DNA of 64,000 bases from an uncultured Flavobacterium sp. (GTDB lineage Bacteria; Bacteroidota; Bacteroidia; Flavobacteriales; Flavobacteriaceae). The notes under the pieces were generated by a model that did no database searches, had not been told where the DNA came from, and worked only from the letters and a program-made list of their open reading frames with translations. Position numbers and translations under genes: made by a program. This document shows positions 44,719 to 54,129 of this stretch, one piece after another. The stretch spans positions 124,001 through 188,000 of the forward strand of contig NZ_CALTYA010000002.1 of NCBI RefSeq assembly GCF_943913405.1. The letters run 5' to 3'. Each line of letters opens with the position of its first letter. Within the stretch, counting starts at the first letter, position 1.

Positions 44719-46083
44719 TTATCCAAACAATTCGCTTACAACGTCTTCGATTTTTGAAACCAGCCGCACTTTTATAAAAGTATCTTTCAGCGTAATCTTA
44801 TTGTATTTTGAGACAAAAATTGTCGAAAATCCTAATTTCTCCGCTTCCTGGATTCTTTGGTCTACACGATTTACCGGACGAATTTCTCCGGAAAGTCCGA
44901 CTTCGCCTGCAAAACAGAAATCTTTTCCCACCGGAATATCATCATTGGAAGAAAGAATTGAAGCCACAACCGCCAAATCAATCGCCGGATCGTCGACAGA
45001 AATTCCTCCAGTAATATTCAAGAAAACATCTTTTGCACCTAATCGGAATCCAGCTCTTTTTTCCAAAACTGCCAGAATCATATTCAGTCTTTTTGCGTTG
45101 TAACCTGTCGTGCTTCTTTGTGGCGTTCCATAAACTGCGGTACTCACCAAAGCTTGAATTTCAATCATAATCGGACGCATGCCTTCCATAGTTGTGGCAA
45201 TTGCGGTTCCTGAAAGCTCTTCCTCTTTATGAGAAATCAAAATTTCTGACGGATTTGAAACTTCTCTCAAACCCGTTCCTTGCATTTCATAAATTCCTAA
45301 TTCAGATGTAGATCCGAAACGGTTTTTAAGCGAACGAAGAATTCTATAGATATGGTTTCTGTCACCTTCAAATTGCAAAACGGTATCAACCATGTGTTCC
45401 AAAATCTTTGGCCCGGCAATATTTCCATCTTTTGTAATATGCCCGATTAAAATCACCGGAATATTGGTTTCTTTTGCGAATTTTATAAGTTCTGCCGTAG
45501 TTTCCCTGATTTGGGAAATGCTTCCGGCAGAAGATTCAATATAATCGGTATGAAGCGTCTGAATCGAATCGATAATCACGATTTCTGGCTCGACGGCTTC
45601 AATCTGCTTGAAAATATTCTGTGTTTTTGTTTCCGTAAGAATATAGCAATTGTCATTCAGCGGATTGATTCTTTCGGCACGCATTTTTATCTGCTTCTGG
45701 CTTTCTTCACCTGAAACATATAGCGTTCGATAAGGCAATTTTAGGGAAATTTGCAGCAAAAGCGTACTTTTTCCAATTCCTGGTTCGCCGCCCAAAAGCG
45801 TAAGCGATCCTGGAACAATGCCACCGCCTAAAACTCGGTTTAATTCCCCATCACGAGTATCCATGCGAATTTCTTCGGCGCTGTCAATTTCGTGAATTTT
45901 AAGTGGTTTTGTAACTCTTTTTGAATCTGGAGAAGTTGCGGCTTTCCAGTCTTTTTTCTCTTCTTTTTGGATAATTTCTTCTGCAATCGTGTTCCATTCC
46001 TTGCACGAATTGCATTGTCCTTGCCATTTTGAATATTGCGCACCGCAATTTTGGCAAAAGAACGAAGTTTTTACTTTTGACAT
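44719..46083 (-). CDS. radA: DNA repair protein RadA
   Basis: This is a 454-residue RecA-like ATPase that drives branch migration in recombination. It has the N-terminal zinc finger CQNCGAQYSKWQGQCNSC, Walker A GGEPGIGKSTLLLQ, the RadA-specific LKNRFGSTSELGIYEM, and a C-terminal Lon-like domain ending EKLGFSTIFVSKYN. Its start lies 3 bases after the stop of the esterase-like gene. It is the last gene of the panC-panD operon as judged by spacing. Confidence 0.97.
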   Translation of the reverse strand: MSKVKTSFFCQNCGAQYSKWQGQCNSCKEWNTIAEEIIQKEEKKDWKAATSPDSKRVTKPLKIHEIDSAEEIRMDTRDGELNRVLGGGIVPGSLTLLGGEPGIGKSTLLLQISLKLPYRTLYVSGEESQKQIKMRAERINPLNDNCYILTETKTQNIFKQIEAVEPEIVIIDSIQTLHTDYIESSAGSISQIRETTAELIKFAKETNIPVILIGHITKDGNIAGPKILEHMVDTVLQFEGDRNHIYRILRSLKNRFGSTSELGIYEMQGTGLREVSNPSEILISHKEEELSGTAIATTMEGMRPIMIEIQALVSTAVYGTPQRSTTGYNAKRLNMILAVLEKRAGFRLGAKDVFLNITGGISVDDPAIDLAVVASILSSNDDIPVGKDFCFAGEVGLSGEIRPVNRVDQRIQEAEKLGFSTIFVSKYNKITLKDTFIKVRLVSKIEDVVSELFG

Positions 46084-46086
46084 AAA

Positions 46087-47229
46087 TTATTTACTCTTCA
46101 TTTCATCTGCTTTTTCAAGCATCATGTCTTTCGTTAGATCACCAATTTCATTCTTTGCAAAAGCGTTCATGTAGGCTTTCGCCGCTTTTTTATATTCTAA
46201 AGTATGTTCATAAAACATTCCTGTTTCATAATCAGAAAGCATTGTTTTAGGATAATTTTTCTTTGCCAAATCAGAAAGATCCTGAAATTCTGGGAAAGCT
46301 TTATTTTTTAGAATTGCCGCTTCAATTGCTTTAAAATCGTTGATTCGGATAGGCATTTTTATTCCTAATGACTTTTCAATCACAGCATATTTATTTTTCA
46401 AATAGTCAACATAACCACTTGGAAGCACTGCAATCTTATCTTGAAATTCTGTAGTGGAAATTGGCTGGTAAGCGCCAAAAATTTGATAAAGCGCATTCGG
46501 AACTGCATTCAAAACCAGCGAATAATGCGATGCGTTTTTAAAATCATCAAAACGATAATTCAATTTTGGATTTGGTTTTGCCTTGATATTTTGGTCTAAA
46601 TCTTGAATTCTCTTTGACATTTTCTTTAAATCACCGTCAGCTGTTGCTTGATAGTAGAAAATTGGCTGCTGAAAGAAAGACAGGCGATCAGCGATTCTGG
46701 TTTCCATTTCTGGCGCAAGTTCAGGGCTCAGCGAGATATAAGCATTAAAAAGAGGATTGTCTTTGTATAGAAAAAAGTTCAGAAATCCAGCGGTCGTGTC
46801 ATGTCCTGCAATCACTTTAAAAGGAGCAATTCGGTATTTTTTTTCTAATGCCGGAATCAATTCTGAAACAATAAAATCATAAAATTTTGCGCCGCCTTCT
46901 TCAGGAACTCCAGTTTCTGGATTAAATTGGCTGTCGATAAATCGTTCTCCATTGGCATTTTGACTTATTCCGACGATAATTACCTGTGGCAAATCATCCC
47001 AATAATTGGCGTAAGAAAGCGCACCCGAAAAGGCGTCGAATAAATACTCTCCGTCAAGCAAAAATAATAAAGGAAATTTTCTGTCAGGTTCTTTTTCATA
47101 AGAAGGAGGCAACGAAATCATGATCTGGCGCGTGCCATTTAATTTTTTCGACTGTACCTCTTCTACTGATTTTTGTGCTGCTAAATGGAGGGAAAATAAA
47201 GTAAGTGTTAAAAGGAAAATTTTCTTCAT
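46087..47229 (-). CDS. Esterase-fold protein lacking the catalytic serine
   Basis: This is a 380-residue exported protein (signal MKKIFLLTLTLFSLHLAAQ) of the esterase D / IroE alpha/beta-hydrolase type. The family context is clear (KFPLLFLLDGEYLFDA; FNAYISLSPEL; KNASHYSLVLNAVPNALY). The nucleophile elbow is AGHDTTAG instead of GHSxGG, so the serine position is Asp144. The C-terminal ~90 residues form an added helical part with a TPR-like end. Probably not an esterase; a binding role is likely. It sits between the flippase-like gene and radA. Confidence 0.82.
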   Translation of the reverse strand: MKKIFLLTLTLFSLHLAAQKSVEEVQSKKLNGTRQIMISLPPSYEKEPDRKFPLLFLLDGEYLFDAFSGALSYANYWDDLPQVIIVGISQNANGERFIDSQFNPETGVPEEGGAKFYDFIVSELIPALEKKYRIAPFKVIAGHDTTAGFLNFFLYKDNPLFNAYISLSPELAPEMETRIADRLSFFQQPIFYYQATADGDLKKMSKRIQDLDQNIKAKPNPKLNYRFDDFKNASHYSLVLNAVPNALYQIFGAYQPISTTEFQDKIAVLPSGYVDYLKNKYAVIEKSLGIKMPIRINDFKAIEAAILKNKAFPEFQDLSDLAKKNYPKTMLSDYETGMFYEHTLEYKKAAKAYMNAFAKNEIGDLTKDMMLEKADEMKSK

Positions 47230-47301
47230 GGCTTCGTTTTTGTTTATAAAATTATTAAATTTTTAAAGATTTAATCTCCAAAAAGGAAGCAAGATAGTCA
47301 A

Positions 47302-48273
47302 TTATTTTTTCCTATTCAAAATCGGAAGCAGCAAAAACGACAAACCGCCGAGAACAATAATCATCACCGTTTGTGATGTCCAGATTATCCAGCCAAAAGC
47401 AGTTCCTGCTTCTTTTGAAATTCCGTATAAAGCTAGAATTCCAGCAATTGCAACAGGAAAAACCCCGAATCCGCCATTGGAGAAGCTGATTGCCAAGCTT
47501 CCAATTACGAAAGCAGTAACAACTACGCCAAAACTGATGCCGCTTGTTTCTTCTAAAGCGAAAATCGCCGCATAAAATGTCAGTACGTAAGCGACCCAAA
47601 TAACAGCCGTATAAAAGAAAAATGGCCATTTGGTTTTCATTTTCCAGATGCTCAAAACGCCTTCTGTCAAACCTGAAATTTTTACTTTGATCATCAAAAT
47701 CCATTTTGATTTCGAATAAATAAAAAGAAGAATTGAGGCAATGAAAAGCAGTATTGAAATTGCTCCGTAAATCAGCATTTTTTCAACTGGAACGTCTTTG
47801 AATAAATCAGAAAGATATAATCCTAAAACATCAAATTGAAGTATAATCGCTGCTCCAATAAAAAGCAAAAGCAGTATCAAATCTACAACACGTTCGGCAA
47901 TAATACTCCCGAAAGCCTTGTCAAACGGAATGTCTTCGTATTTTTTCAAGACCAAAGCCCTAGAAACTTCACCAGATCTCGGAATAGTCATATTCATAAA
48001 ATAAGCAACCCAAACCGCCATAAAATTATTCTTGAATGGAGATGTATAGCCCATGTGTTCCAGCATGTATTTCCATCGATACGCTCTGGCTCCGTGGCTA
48101 ATTAATCCGAAAAACATTGCGATTGCTATGTAGGTGTAGTCGGCATTTCTGAAATAGCTTTTCATTTCTTCCAATTGTTCAGGAGTAAATGAATTATAGG
48201 TATATACAGTCAAAAAAACTCCCAATAGAATTGGGAGCAGTATTGATAATGTTTTGCTGATTTTTTTTTTCAA
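47302..48273 (-). CDS. Flippase-like membrane protein (LPG-synthase TM region family)
   Basis: This is a 323-residue protein with about eight membrane helices. The family pattern is YRWKYMLEHMG, then NMTIPRSGEVSRALVLKKYE and AFGSIIAERVVDLILL, as in the membrane region of lysylphosphatidylglycerol synthase and the AglD-like proteins. It has no aminoacyl-transfer domain, so it may move a lipid or lipid-linked sugar. It starts 5 bases after panD. Confidence 0.85.
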   Translation of the reverse strand: MKKKISKTLSILLPILLGVFLTVYTYNSFTPEQLEEMKSYFRNADYTYIAIAMFFGLISHGARAYRWKYMLEHMGYTSPFKNNFMAVWVAYFMNMTIPRSGEVSRALVLKKYEDIPFDKAFGSIIAERVVDLILLLLFIGAAIILQFDVLGLYLSDLFKDVPVEKMLIYGAISILLFIASILLFIYSKSKWILMIKVKISGLTEGVLSIWKMKTKWPFFFYTAVIWVAYVLTFYAAIFALEETSGISFGVVVTAFVIGSLAISFSNGGFGVFPVAIAGILALYGISKEAGTAFGWIIWTSQTVMIIVLGGLSFLLLPILNRKK

Positions 48274-48278
48274 AAGGC

Positions 48279-48629
48279 TTAGGTTAAAGTATTATCTTTT
48301 TCATTTGGAAATACAAGCGTCGGCTTGAATGATTTTGCTTCTTCAAAATCTAAAATTCCGTAAGAAATAATGATAATAATGTCGCCTTTTTGAACCATCC
48401 TTGCGGCAGGTCCGTTTAATGTGATATCGCCACTATTTCTGTTTCCTTTAATGGCATAAGTTTCCAGACGCGCACCATTATTGATGTTTACAATAGAAAC
48501 TTTTTCCCCTTCTACAATATTAGAAGCTTCCATCAACGCTTCGTCGATCGTGATACTTCCAATATAGTTTAAATCTGCTCCAGTTACCGTCACACGGTGA
48601 ATCTTGGACTTAACAACTTGAATTTGCAT
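48279..48629 (-). CDS. panD: Aspartate 1-decarboxylase
   Basis: This is a 116-residue proenzyme that makes beta-alanine from aspartate for pantothenate synthesis. It cleaves itself between Gly24 and Ser25 ([10 protein letters not shown]), and the serine becomes the pyruvoyl cofactor. Other conserved parts are [14 protein letters not shown] and [19 protein letters not shown]. It lies 20 bases after panC, the enzyme that uses its product. Confidence 0.97.
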   Translation of the reverse strand: MQIQVVKSKIHRVTVTGADLNYIGSITIDEALMEASNIVEGEKVSIVNINNGARLETYAIKGNRNSGDITLNGPAARMVQKGDIIIIISYGILDFEEAKSFKPTLVFPNEKDNTLT

Positions 48630-48649
48630 GCGGCAAAGGTAATTATTTT

Positions 48650-49498
48650 TTAATTCAATAAAATATTATCTATCAATCGGATGTTGCTAACGAAAACAGC
48701 AATGAAGGCGCGGTATTTTTTATCTTTTTTAATTTCTGTGGCAGGCAATAAATTTTCTTCGTCGGCGATTTCGAAATATTCTAATTTGAAATCTGGATTT
48801 TTTTCAAAAACCGTGGCAACCCAATCAGTAATTTCTTGTGCATTTTCCGTGCCAAATTTGGCTCTGGCAGACTTTAACGTTCGGTAAATCAGCGACGCTT
48901 CCTCTTTTTGTTTTGCTGAAAGGCGCTCATTTCTCGAACTCATCGCCAAGCCATTTTCTTCCCTGAAAATTGGGCAACCGATGACATTTACAGCCATTTG
49001 AGCTTTTTCCACCATTTTTTTGACAATCTGCAATTGCTGGAAATCTTTTTCTCCGAAGTACGCATTTGTTGGATTTACGATTTCAAAAAGACGCTTTACG
49101 ATCGTTCCTACTCCGTCAAAATGTCCTGGCCGGTGCTTTCCTTCCATCTGATTTTCTAATCCGTCGAAATCAAAAGAGGCTGAAACGGTGTTTCCTTCGT
49201 AAATATCTTCTACGCTTGGCGCAAAAACGATTACATTTTTGCTTACTGATTCAATTTTCACAACATCGGCATCTAAAGTTCTTGGATATTTTTCTAAATC
49301 TTCAGCGTTGTTAAATTGCGTTGGATTTACAAAAATGCTGATTACCGTAATTTGATTTTCATCAATCGATTTTGCTATTAAAGACAGGTGTCCCTGATGC
49401 AAAGCACCCATTGTTGGAACAAATCCGATGGTTGAATTTTCCTCGGAAATTGACTTTAAGTGCTTTTTTAATTCTTCCTGTCTGTTGAAAATGAGCAT
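48650..49498 (-). CDS. panC: Pantoate--beta-alanine ligase
   Basis: This is a 282-residue cytoplasmic enzyme that joins pantoate and beta-alanine with ATP to give pantothenate. It has the adenylate-binding HIGH-like motif [33 protein letters not shown] and the KMSKS-like MSSRNERLS. It is the first gene of panC-panD-flippase-esterase-radA. A TAAGTTTG box at 49522-49529 on its strand is a possible -7 element. Confidence 0.97.
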   Translation of the reverse strand: MLIFNRQEELKKHLKSISEENSTIGFVPTMGALHQGHLSLIAKSIDENQITVISIFVNPTQFNNAEDLEKYPRTLDADVVKIESVSKNVIVFAPSVEDIYEGNTVSASFDFDGLENQMEGKHRPGHFDGVGTIVKRLFEIVNPTNAYFGEKDFQQLQIVKKMVEKAQMAVNVIGCPIFREENGLAMSSRNERLSAKQKEEASLIYRTLKSARAKFGTENAQEITDWVATVFEKNPDFKLEYFEIADEENLLPATEIKKDKKYRAFIAVFVSNIRLIDNILLN

Positions 49499-49606
49499 CT
49501 AATTTTTGATTAAATTGAGTGCAAACTTACTATTTTAGTTAGTAATAGCATAAAATTTTGTAATTTTGCATGTTTTTACACGCAATTAATAAAAGTTCAA
49601 AATAAT

Positions 49607-50413
49607 ATGGAGGATAAGAGGATATTGTATGTATCATCTGAAGTAGTACCTTACTTAGCTGAAAATGAAGTATCTAACATGTCCTATGACGTGCCAAAAA
49701 TGATTAATGATCAAGGAGGCCAGATCAGGATTTTCATGCCGCGATACGGAAACATCAATGAGCGAAGACATCAATTACATGAGGTAATCAGGCTTTCTGG
49801 AATGAATTTAGTAGTGAACGATCTTGATATGCCGTTGATTATCAAAGTTGCTTCCATACCAAAAGAGAGAATTCAGGTTTATTTCATCGATAATGATGAA
49901 TATTTCAAACGAAAAGCCACTTTCACAGACGAAGAAGGCGTTTTATATCCTGACAATGACGAAAGAGCGATCTTTTTTGCCAAAGGCGTTGTGGAAACTG
50001 TGAAAAAATTAAACTGGGTTCCGGATATTATTCACGTTCATGGATGGCTTGCGGCAATGCTTCCGGTTTATATGAAGCATTATTATAAAGATGAGGCTTT
50101 GTTTTCTGAAACAAAAATTGTGACTTCGGTTTACAGCCAGGGATTTGATGGAAATTTGGATATGGAAATGCTTAAAAAAGTAGCTTTCGACGAAATTCCA
50201 AATGATGCGATTTCAGACCTTGCAGAACCAAATTATGAAAACATAATGAAGACTTCAATCATGCAGTCTGATGCTGTTATTATTGCTTCGGATGACCTGT
50301 CTCCAAGTTTAACAAAATTTATAGAATCATCAGGCAAACCTTTTTTACCTTTCGCCCCGAAAGATAGATTTGCAGAAGCATATACTAATTTCTACAAGAA
50401 TCAAGTTTTATAA
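49607..50413 (+). CDS. Half-length GT5 glycogen-synthase-like protein
   Basis: This is a 268-residue protein related only to the N-terminal domain of glycogen synthase (ILYVSSEVVPYLAENEVSNM, PDIIHVHGWLAAMLPVYMKH). It lacks the KxGGL nucleotide loop and the entire C-terminal GT-B domain with the E-x7-E motif. It is not a broken gene: it has an intact start and stop, and the next gene follows 17 bases later. It probably lost catalysis and may be regulatory. A TAATTTTG box (49561-49568) lies upstream, facing away from panC. Confidence 0.8.
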   Translation: MEDKRILYVSSEVVPYLAENEVSNMSYDVPKMINDQGGQIRIFMPRYGNINERRHQLHEVIRLSGMNLVVNDLDMPLIIKVASIPKERIQVYFIDNDEYFKRKATFTDEEGVLYPDNDERAIFFAKGVVETVKKLNWVPDIIHVHGWLAAMLPVYMKHYYKDEALFSETKIVTSVYSQGFDGNLDMEMLKKVAFDEIPNDAISDLAEPNYENIMKTSIMQSDAVIIASDDLSPSLTKFIESSGKPFLPFAPKDRFAEAYTNFYKNQVL

Positions 50414-50430
50414 AAAACATTTAAAAATTT

Positions 50431-52038
50431 ATGCTGAATAATTCATTCTTTGGAAGATTGCTGGCCGTGCTTGTTTGTGCCGTTTTCTTCATTTCCTGCG
50501 ATACTGACTTTAATTCTATTGGAACTAGTATTGTTGGCGATGACCACTTCGGAATTACACCGACAACTTATGAGGTAGCTGCAACTTCACAAAAAACTGG
50601 CGCTGTGCAATCTAATAATTTGCCCGTAAATCCGCTTGGTATTTTTGACAATGGCGCTTTTGGAAAAACAACAGCGAATTTTGTAACTCAGGTGCAACTG
50701 AAATCTGAAAATCCGACTTTCAATGGCGTTGCTCTTGCTAATATCCAATCTGTTGTTTTAAACATTCCTTATTATAGCACGCTTCAAAGCACTGATACCG
50801 ATGGAGTGAGCACTTACACGCTGGATTCTATTTATGGAGATATTAAAAAAGAAATCAAGCTGAAAGTTTTTGAAAATGGTTATTACCTTAGAGATTTAGA
50901 TCCTTCAGGTGATTTTGAGACGGCCCAAAAGTTTTATAGTGACCAAAACACAGCTTTTAATGCTGTAAAAGGAATTCAATTAAATGATTCGGACAAGCTT
51001 GAGCAAAACGATAAGTTTTTATTCAGCCCGAAACAATTAGTAACTCCTGCAAACGAAGAAGAAGATACTGACGAAGTAAAATCGGCTCCAGGAATGCGAT
51101 TAGATTTGAACAAAGCGTTCTTTTACAACAAAATATTTGCGACGAATTCTTCTAACCTAGTAAACAACAATGCTTTCAAAAATCATTTCAAAGGATTGTA
51201 TTTTCAAGTAGAAGAAATTAGCGGCAGTGCATTGGCGATGATGAACTTTGCTCAAGGAACTATCACTATTACTTATAAAGACAAAAAAACTACTGCTGTA
51301 ACTGATCCTAATGATGTGACAAAAACTTTGGTGCTAAACCTAACAGGAAATACTGTAAGCCTGCTTGATCACACAGCTACAAGTGCAAGTTCAAATTATG
51401 AAACTTTTGCTGACACCGAAAACATTTACTTAAAAGGCGGCGACGGTTCTGTAGCCTTTATTGACTTATTTGGCGGTGGAAGTTCAGCACAATTGGAAGC
51501 GATCAGAAATGAAGCGATCACAAACAACTGGCTGGTTAACGAAGCAAATATTGTATTTTATACAGATGATGCAGACAAGTCTGGTGCAAATTCTGCCATG
51601 TACAACACTTTCAATCCAAAAAGGCTTTATCTTTACAATGCGAAAAATAATATTCCATTGGTAGATTATTATTATGACACTTCAACTTATGCTTCAAAAC
51701 CAAAATATGGAAAAGCGATCCACGGCGGTATAGCTGTAGAAACTGGCGTATTTGGTGATACGGATAGAAAAGTTATAAAATATAAAATCAGAGTTACAGA
51801 ACATATCAAAAATTTGATATTTAAAGATTCGACTAACGTAAGACTTGGTCTTGCAGTTACTGAAAACATAGGTACTGTTACAAATGCAGCCTTAAAAAAC
51901 CCAACGACCTCATTCACAAAGCTTCCTGCCTCATCTGTAATGAGTCCTAACGGAGTCATACTTTATGGAAGCAATGTTCAACCTGCTAACGAAAACAAAA
52001 AATTAAAACTAGAAATTTATTATACTAAGCCTAACTAA
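50431..52038 (+). CDS. DUF4270 lipoprotein
   Basis: This is a 535-residue surface or periplasmic lipoprotein (lipobox VFFISCDTDF, Cys near 23). The start of the mature part (NSIGTSIVGDDHFGITPTTY) is the usual DUF4270 opening, followed by strand-rich sequence. DUF4270 proteins are common in Flavobacteriia with no known activity. It lies between the half-length GT5 gene and glmS with short gaps, so the three are likely one transcript. Confidence 0.85.
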   Translation: MLNNSFFGRLLAVLVCAVFFISCDTDFNSIGTSIVGDDHFGITPTTYEVAATSQKTGAVQSNNLPVNPLGIFDNGAFGKTTANFVTQVQLKSENPTFNGVALANIQSVVLNIPYYSTLQSTDTDGVSTYTLDSIYGDIKKEIKLKVFENGYYLRDLDPSGDFETAQKFYSDQNTAFNAVKGIQLNDSDKLEQNDKFLFSPKQLVTPANEEEDTDEVKSAPGMRLDLNKAFFYNKIFATNSSNLVNNNAFKNHFKGLYFQVEEISGSALAMMNFAQGTITITYKDKKTTAVTDPNDVTKTLVLNLTGNTVSLLDHTATSASSNYETFADTENIYLKGGDGSVAFIDLFGGGSSAQLEAIRNEAITNNWLVNEANIVFYTDDADKSGANSAMYNTFNPKRLYLYNAKNNIPLVDYYYDTSTYASKPKYGKAIHGGIAVETGVFGDTDRKVIKYKIRVTEHIKNLIFKDSTNVRLGLAVTENIGTVTNAALKNPTTSFTKLPASSVMSPNGVILYGSNVQPANENKKLKLEIYYTKPN

Positions 52039-52052
52039 ACTAAGATAAAAGT

Positions 52053-53897
52053 ATGTGTGGAATTGTTGGTTACATCGGTAATAGAGAAGCATATCCTGTA
52101 ATTATAAAAGGATTAAAAAGATTAGAATACAGAGGATATGATAGCGCCGGAATCATGCTTTATGATGGCGAATCAATGAAAGTTTCAAAAACAAAAGGAA
52201 AAGTCTCTGATCTTGAAGAAAAATCAAAAGAGATTTCTACTAATGGAACTATCGGAATTGGGCACACACGTTGGGCAACGCATGGCGTACCAAACGATGT
52301 GAATTCGCATCCGCATTTGTCAAACTCTGGAAAACTTTCAATTATCCATAATGGTATTATCGAAAATTATGAGCCATTAAAAAAAGAATTAATTAAAAGA
52401 GGATATACATTTAAATCAGATACCGACACTGAAGTATTGGTAAATTTGATTGAAGACGTTCAGAAAAAAGACGGACTAAAACTAGGAAAAGCAGTTCAAA
52501 TTGCTTTAAACCAAGTTGTCGGAGCTTACGCAATTGTTGTTTTTGACGTAAACAAGCCTGACGAATTAGTTGCGGCAAGATTAGGAAGCCCATTGGCAAT
52601 CGGAATTGGAGAAGACGAATTTTTCATCGCCTCTGACGCTTCGCCATTTATTGAATATACATCTAACGCTATTTATTTGGAAGACGAAGAAATGGCAATT
52701 GTTAGACGAAATAAATCTATAAAAGTTAGAAAAATCAAGGATGACTCTTTGGTAGACCACTATGTTCAAGAACTTCAGATGAATTTGGAGCAGATTGAAA
52801 AAGGCGGTTACGAGCATTTCATGCTTAAAGAAATCTATGAACAACCAAGCGTAATTAGAGATACTTACAGAGGAAGACTTTTGGCAAACAAAGGAATCAT
52901 CCAGATGGCGGGAATCGAGGACAATCTTGAAAAATTCCTGAATGCTGAAAGAATCATAATTGTAGCTTGTGGTACTTCTTGGCACGCAGGTTTGGTTGCA
53001 GAATACATCTTCGAAGAATTTGCAAGAATTCCGGTAGAAGTAGAATATGCTTCTGAATTCAGATATAGAAATCCAATCATCGGGCCAAAAGACGTTGTAA
53101 TTGCAATCTCTCAATCTGGTGAAACTGCAGATACTTTAGCTGCAATTAAATTAGCTAAAGAAAGAGGTGCTTTCGTTTTCGGAGTTTGCAACGTAGTTGG
53201 TTCTTCTATTTCAAGAGAAACGCATGCTGGCGCTTACACGCACGCTGGGCCAGAAATTGGCGTAGCTTCAACAAAAGCATTTACAACTCAAATTACAATC
53301 TTGACACTTATTTCTTTACGTCTTGCAAAAGCAAAAGGAACTTTGTCAAACTCAGATTTCCATAGATATTTACAAGAATTAGAAGTAATTCCTGAGAAAG
53401 TTCAAGAAGCTTTGCAGACTAATGATATCGCAAAAACAATTGCTGCAATCTACAAAGATGCACCAAATTGCCTTTATTTAGGACGCGGTTACAATTTCCC
53501 AGTTGCTTTGGAAGGCGCTTTGAAATTAAAAGAAATTTCATATATCCACGCTGAAGGCTATCCTGCAGCTGAAATGAAACACGGACCGATTGCATTAATC
53601 GACGAAAAAATGCCAGTTGTTGTCATAGCTCCAAAACAAGGACATTATGACAAAGTCGTAAGCAACATTCAAGAGATAAAATCAAGAAGCGGAAAAATTA
53701 TTGCTATCGTAACTAAAGGCGATACGCAAGTTAGAGATTTGGCCGATCACGTGATTGAAATTCCTGACACAATTGAAGCTTTGACACCATTATTGACAAC
53801 AATTCCATTGCAACTTTTGTCTTATCACATCGCTGTGATGAGAGATTGCAACGTTGATCAGCCTCGAAATTTGGCAAAATCAGTGACTGTTGAATAA
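52053..53897 (+). CDS. glmS: Glucosamine-6-phosphate synthase (isomerizing)
   Basis: This is a 614-residue enzyme that makes glucosamine-6-phosphate from fructose-6-phosphate and glutamine, the first step to UDP-GlcNAc and the cell wall. The glutaminase domain starts with Cys2 (MCGIVGYIGN), then RGYDSAGI and HTRWATHG. Two SIS domains follow (ACGTSWHAGL; ISQSGETADT; STKAFTTQ), and the C-terminus ends DQPRNLAKSVTVE. It is the third gene of the GT5-DUF4270-glmS group and is followed by its own terminator. Confidence 0.98.
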   Translation: MCGIVGYIGNREAYPVIIKGLKRLEYRGYDSAGIMLYDGESMKVSKTKGKVSDLEEKSKEISTNGTIGIGHTRWATHGVPNDVNSHPHLSNSGKLSIIHNGIIENYEPLKKELIKRGYTFKSDTDTEVLVNLIEDVQKKDGLKLGKAVQIALNQVVGAYAIVVFDVNKPDELVAARLGSPLAIGIGEDEFFIASDASPFIEYTSNAIYLEDEEMAIVRRNKSIKVRKIKDDSLVDHYVQELQMNLEQIEKGGYEHFMLKEIYEQPSVIRDTYRGRLLANKGIIQMAGIEDNLEKFLNAERIIIVACGTSWHAGLVAEYIFEEFARIPVEVEYASEFRYRNPIIGPKDVVIAISQSGETADTLAAIKLAKERGAFVFGVCNVVGSSISRETHAGAYTHAGPEIGVASTKAFTTQITILTLISLRLAKAKGTLSNSDFHRYLQELEVIPEKVQEALQTNDIAKTIAAIYKDAPNCLYLGRGYNFPVALEGALKLKEISYIHAEGYPAAEMKHGPIALIDEKMPVVVIAPKQGHYDKVVSNIQEIKSRSGKIIAIVTKGDTQVRDLADHVIEIPDTIEALTPLLTTIPLQLLSYHIAVMRDCNVDQPRNLAKSVTVE

Positions 53898-53915
53898 ATA
53901 AATTGACAAATATTT

Positions 53916-53948
53916 TAAAAAAGCGAGAAAATTTTCTCGCTTTTTTTA
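53916..53948 (+). terminator. Terminator after glmS
   Basis: The stem AAAAAAGCGAGAAAA / TTTTCTCGCTTTTTT is a perfect palindrome with T tail, about 20 bases after the stop codon. Confidence 0.9.
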
Positions 53949-54129
53949 TGCCTAACATTTTGCTTATATGCACGCATAGTATTGATTTTGTTGATGATTT
54001 AATAAATTAAAATTGCACATTAAATAAATATTAACTTTAATTTTTAATAATTGCGATAAAATTTCTCACTTTTTTTATTAATATCAGATTTATTTGTACA
54101 TTGGCTATGTAAACTAACAAATCTAACAA

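Noticed and set aside
49607..50413. Frameshifted glycogen synthase pseudogene
   Set aside because: No C-terminal GT-B remnant exists in any frame; DUF4270 starts 17 bases after the stop.
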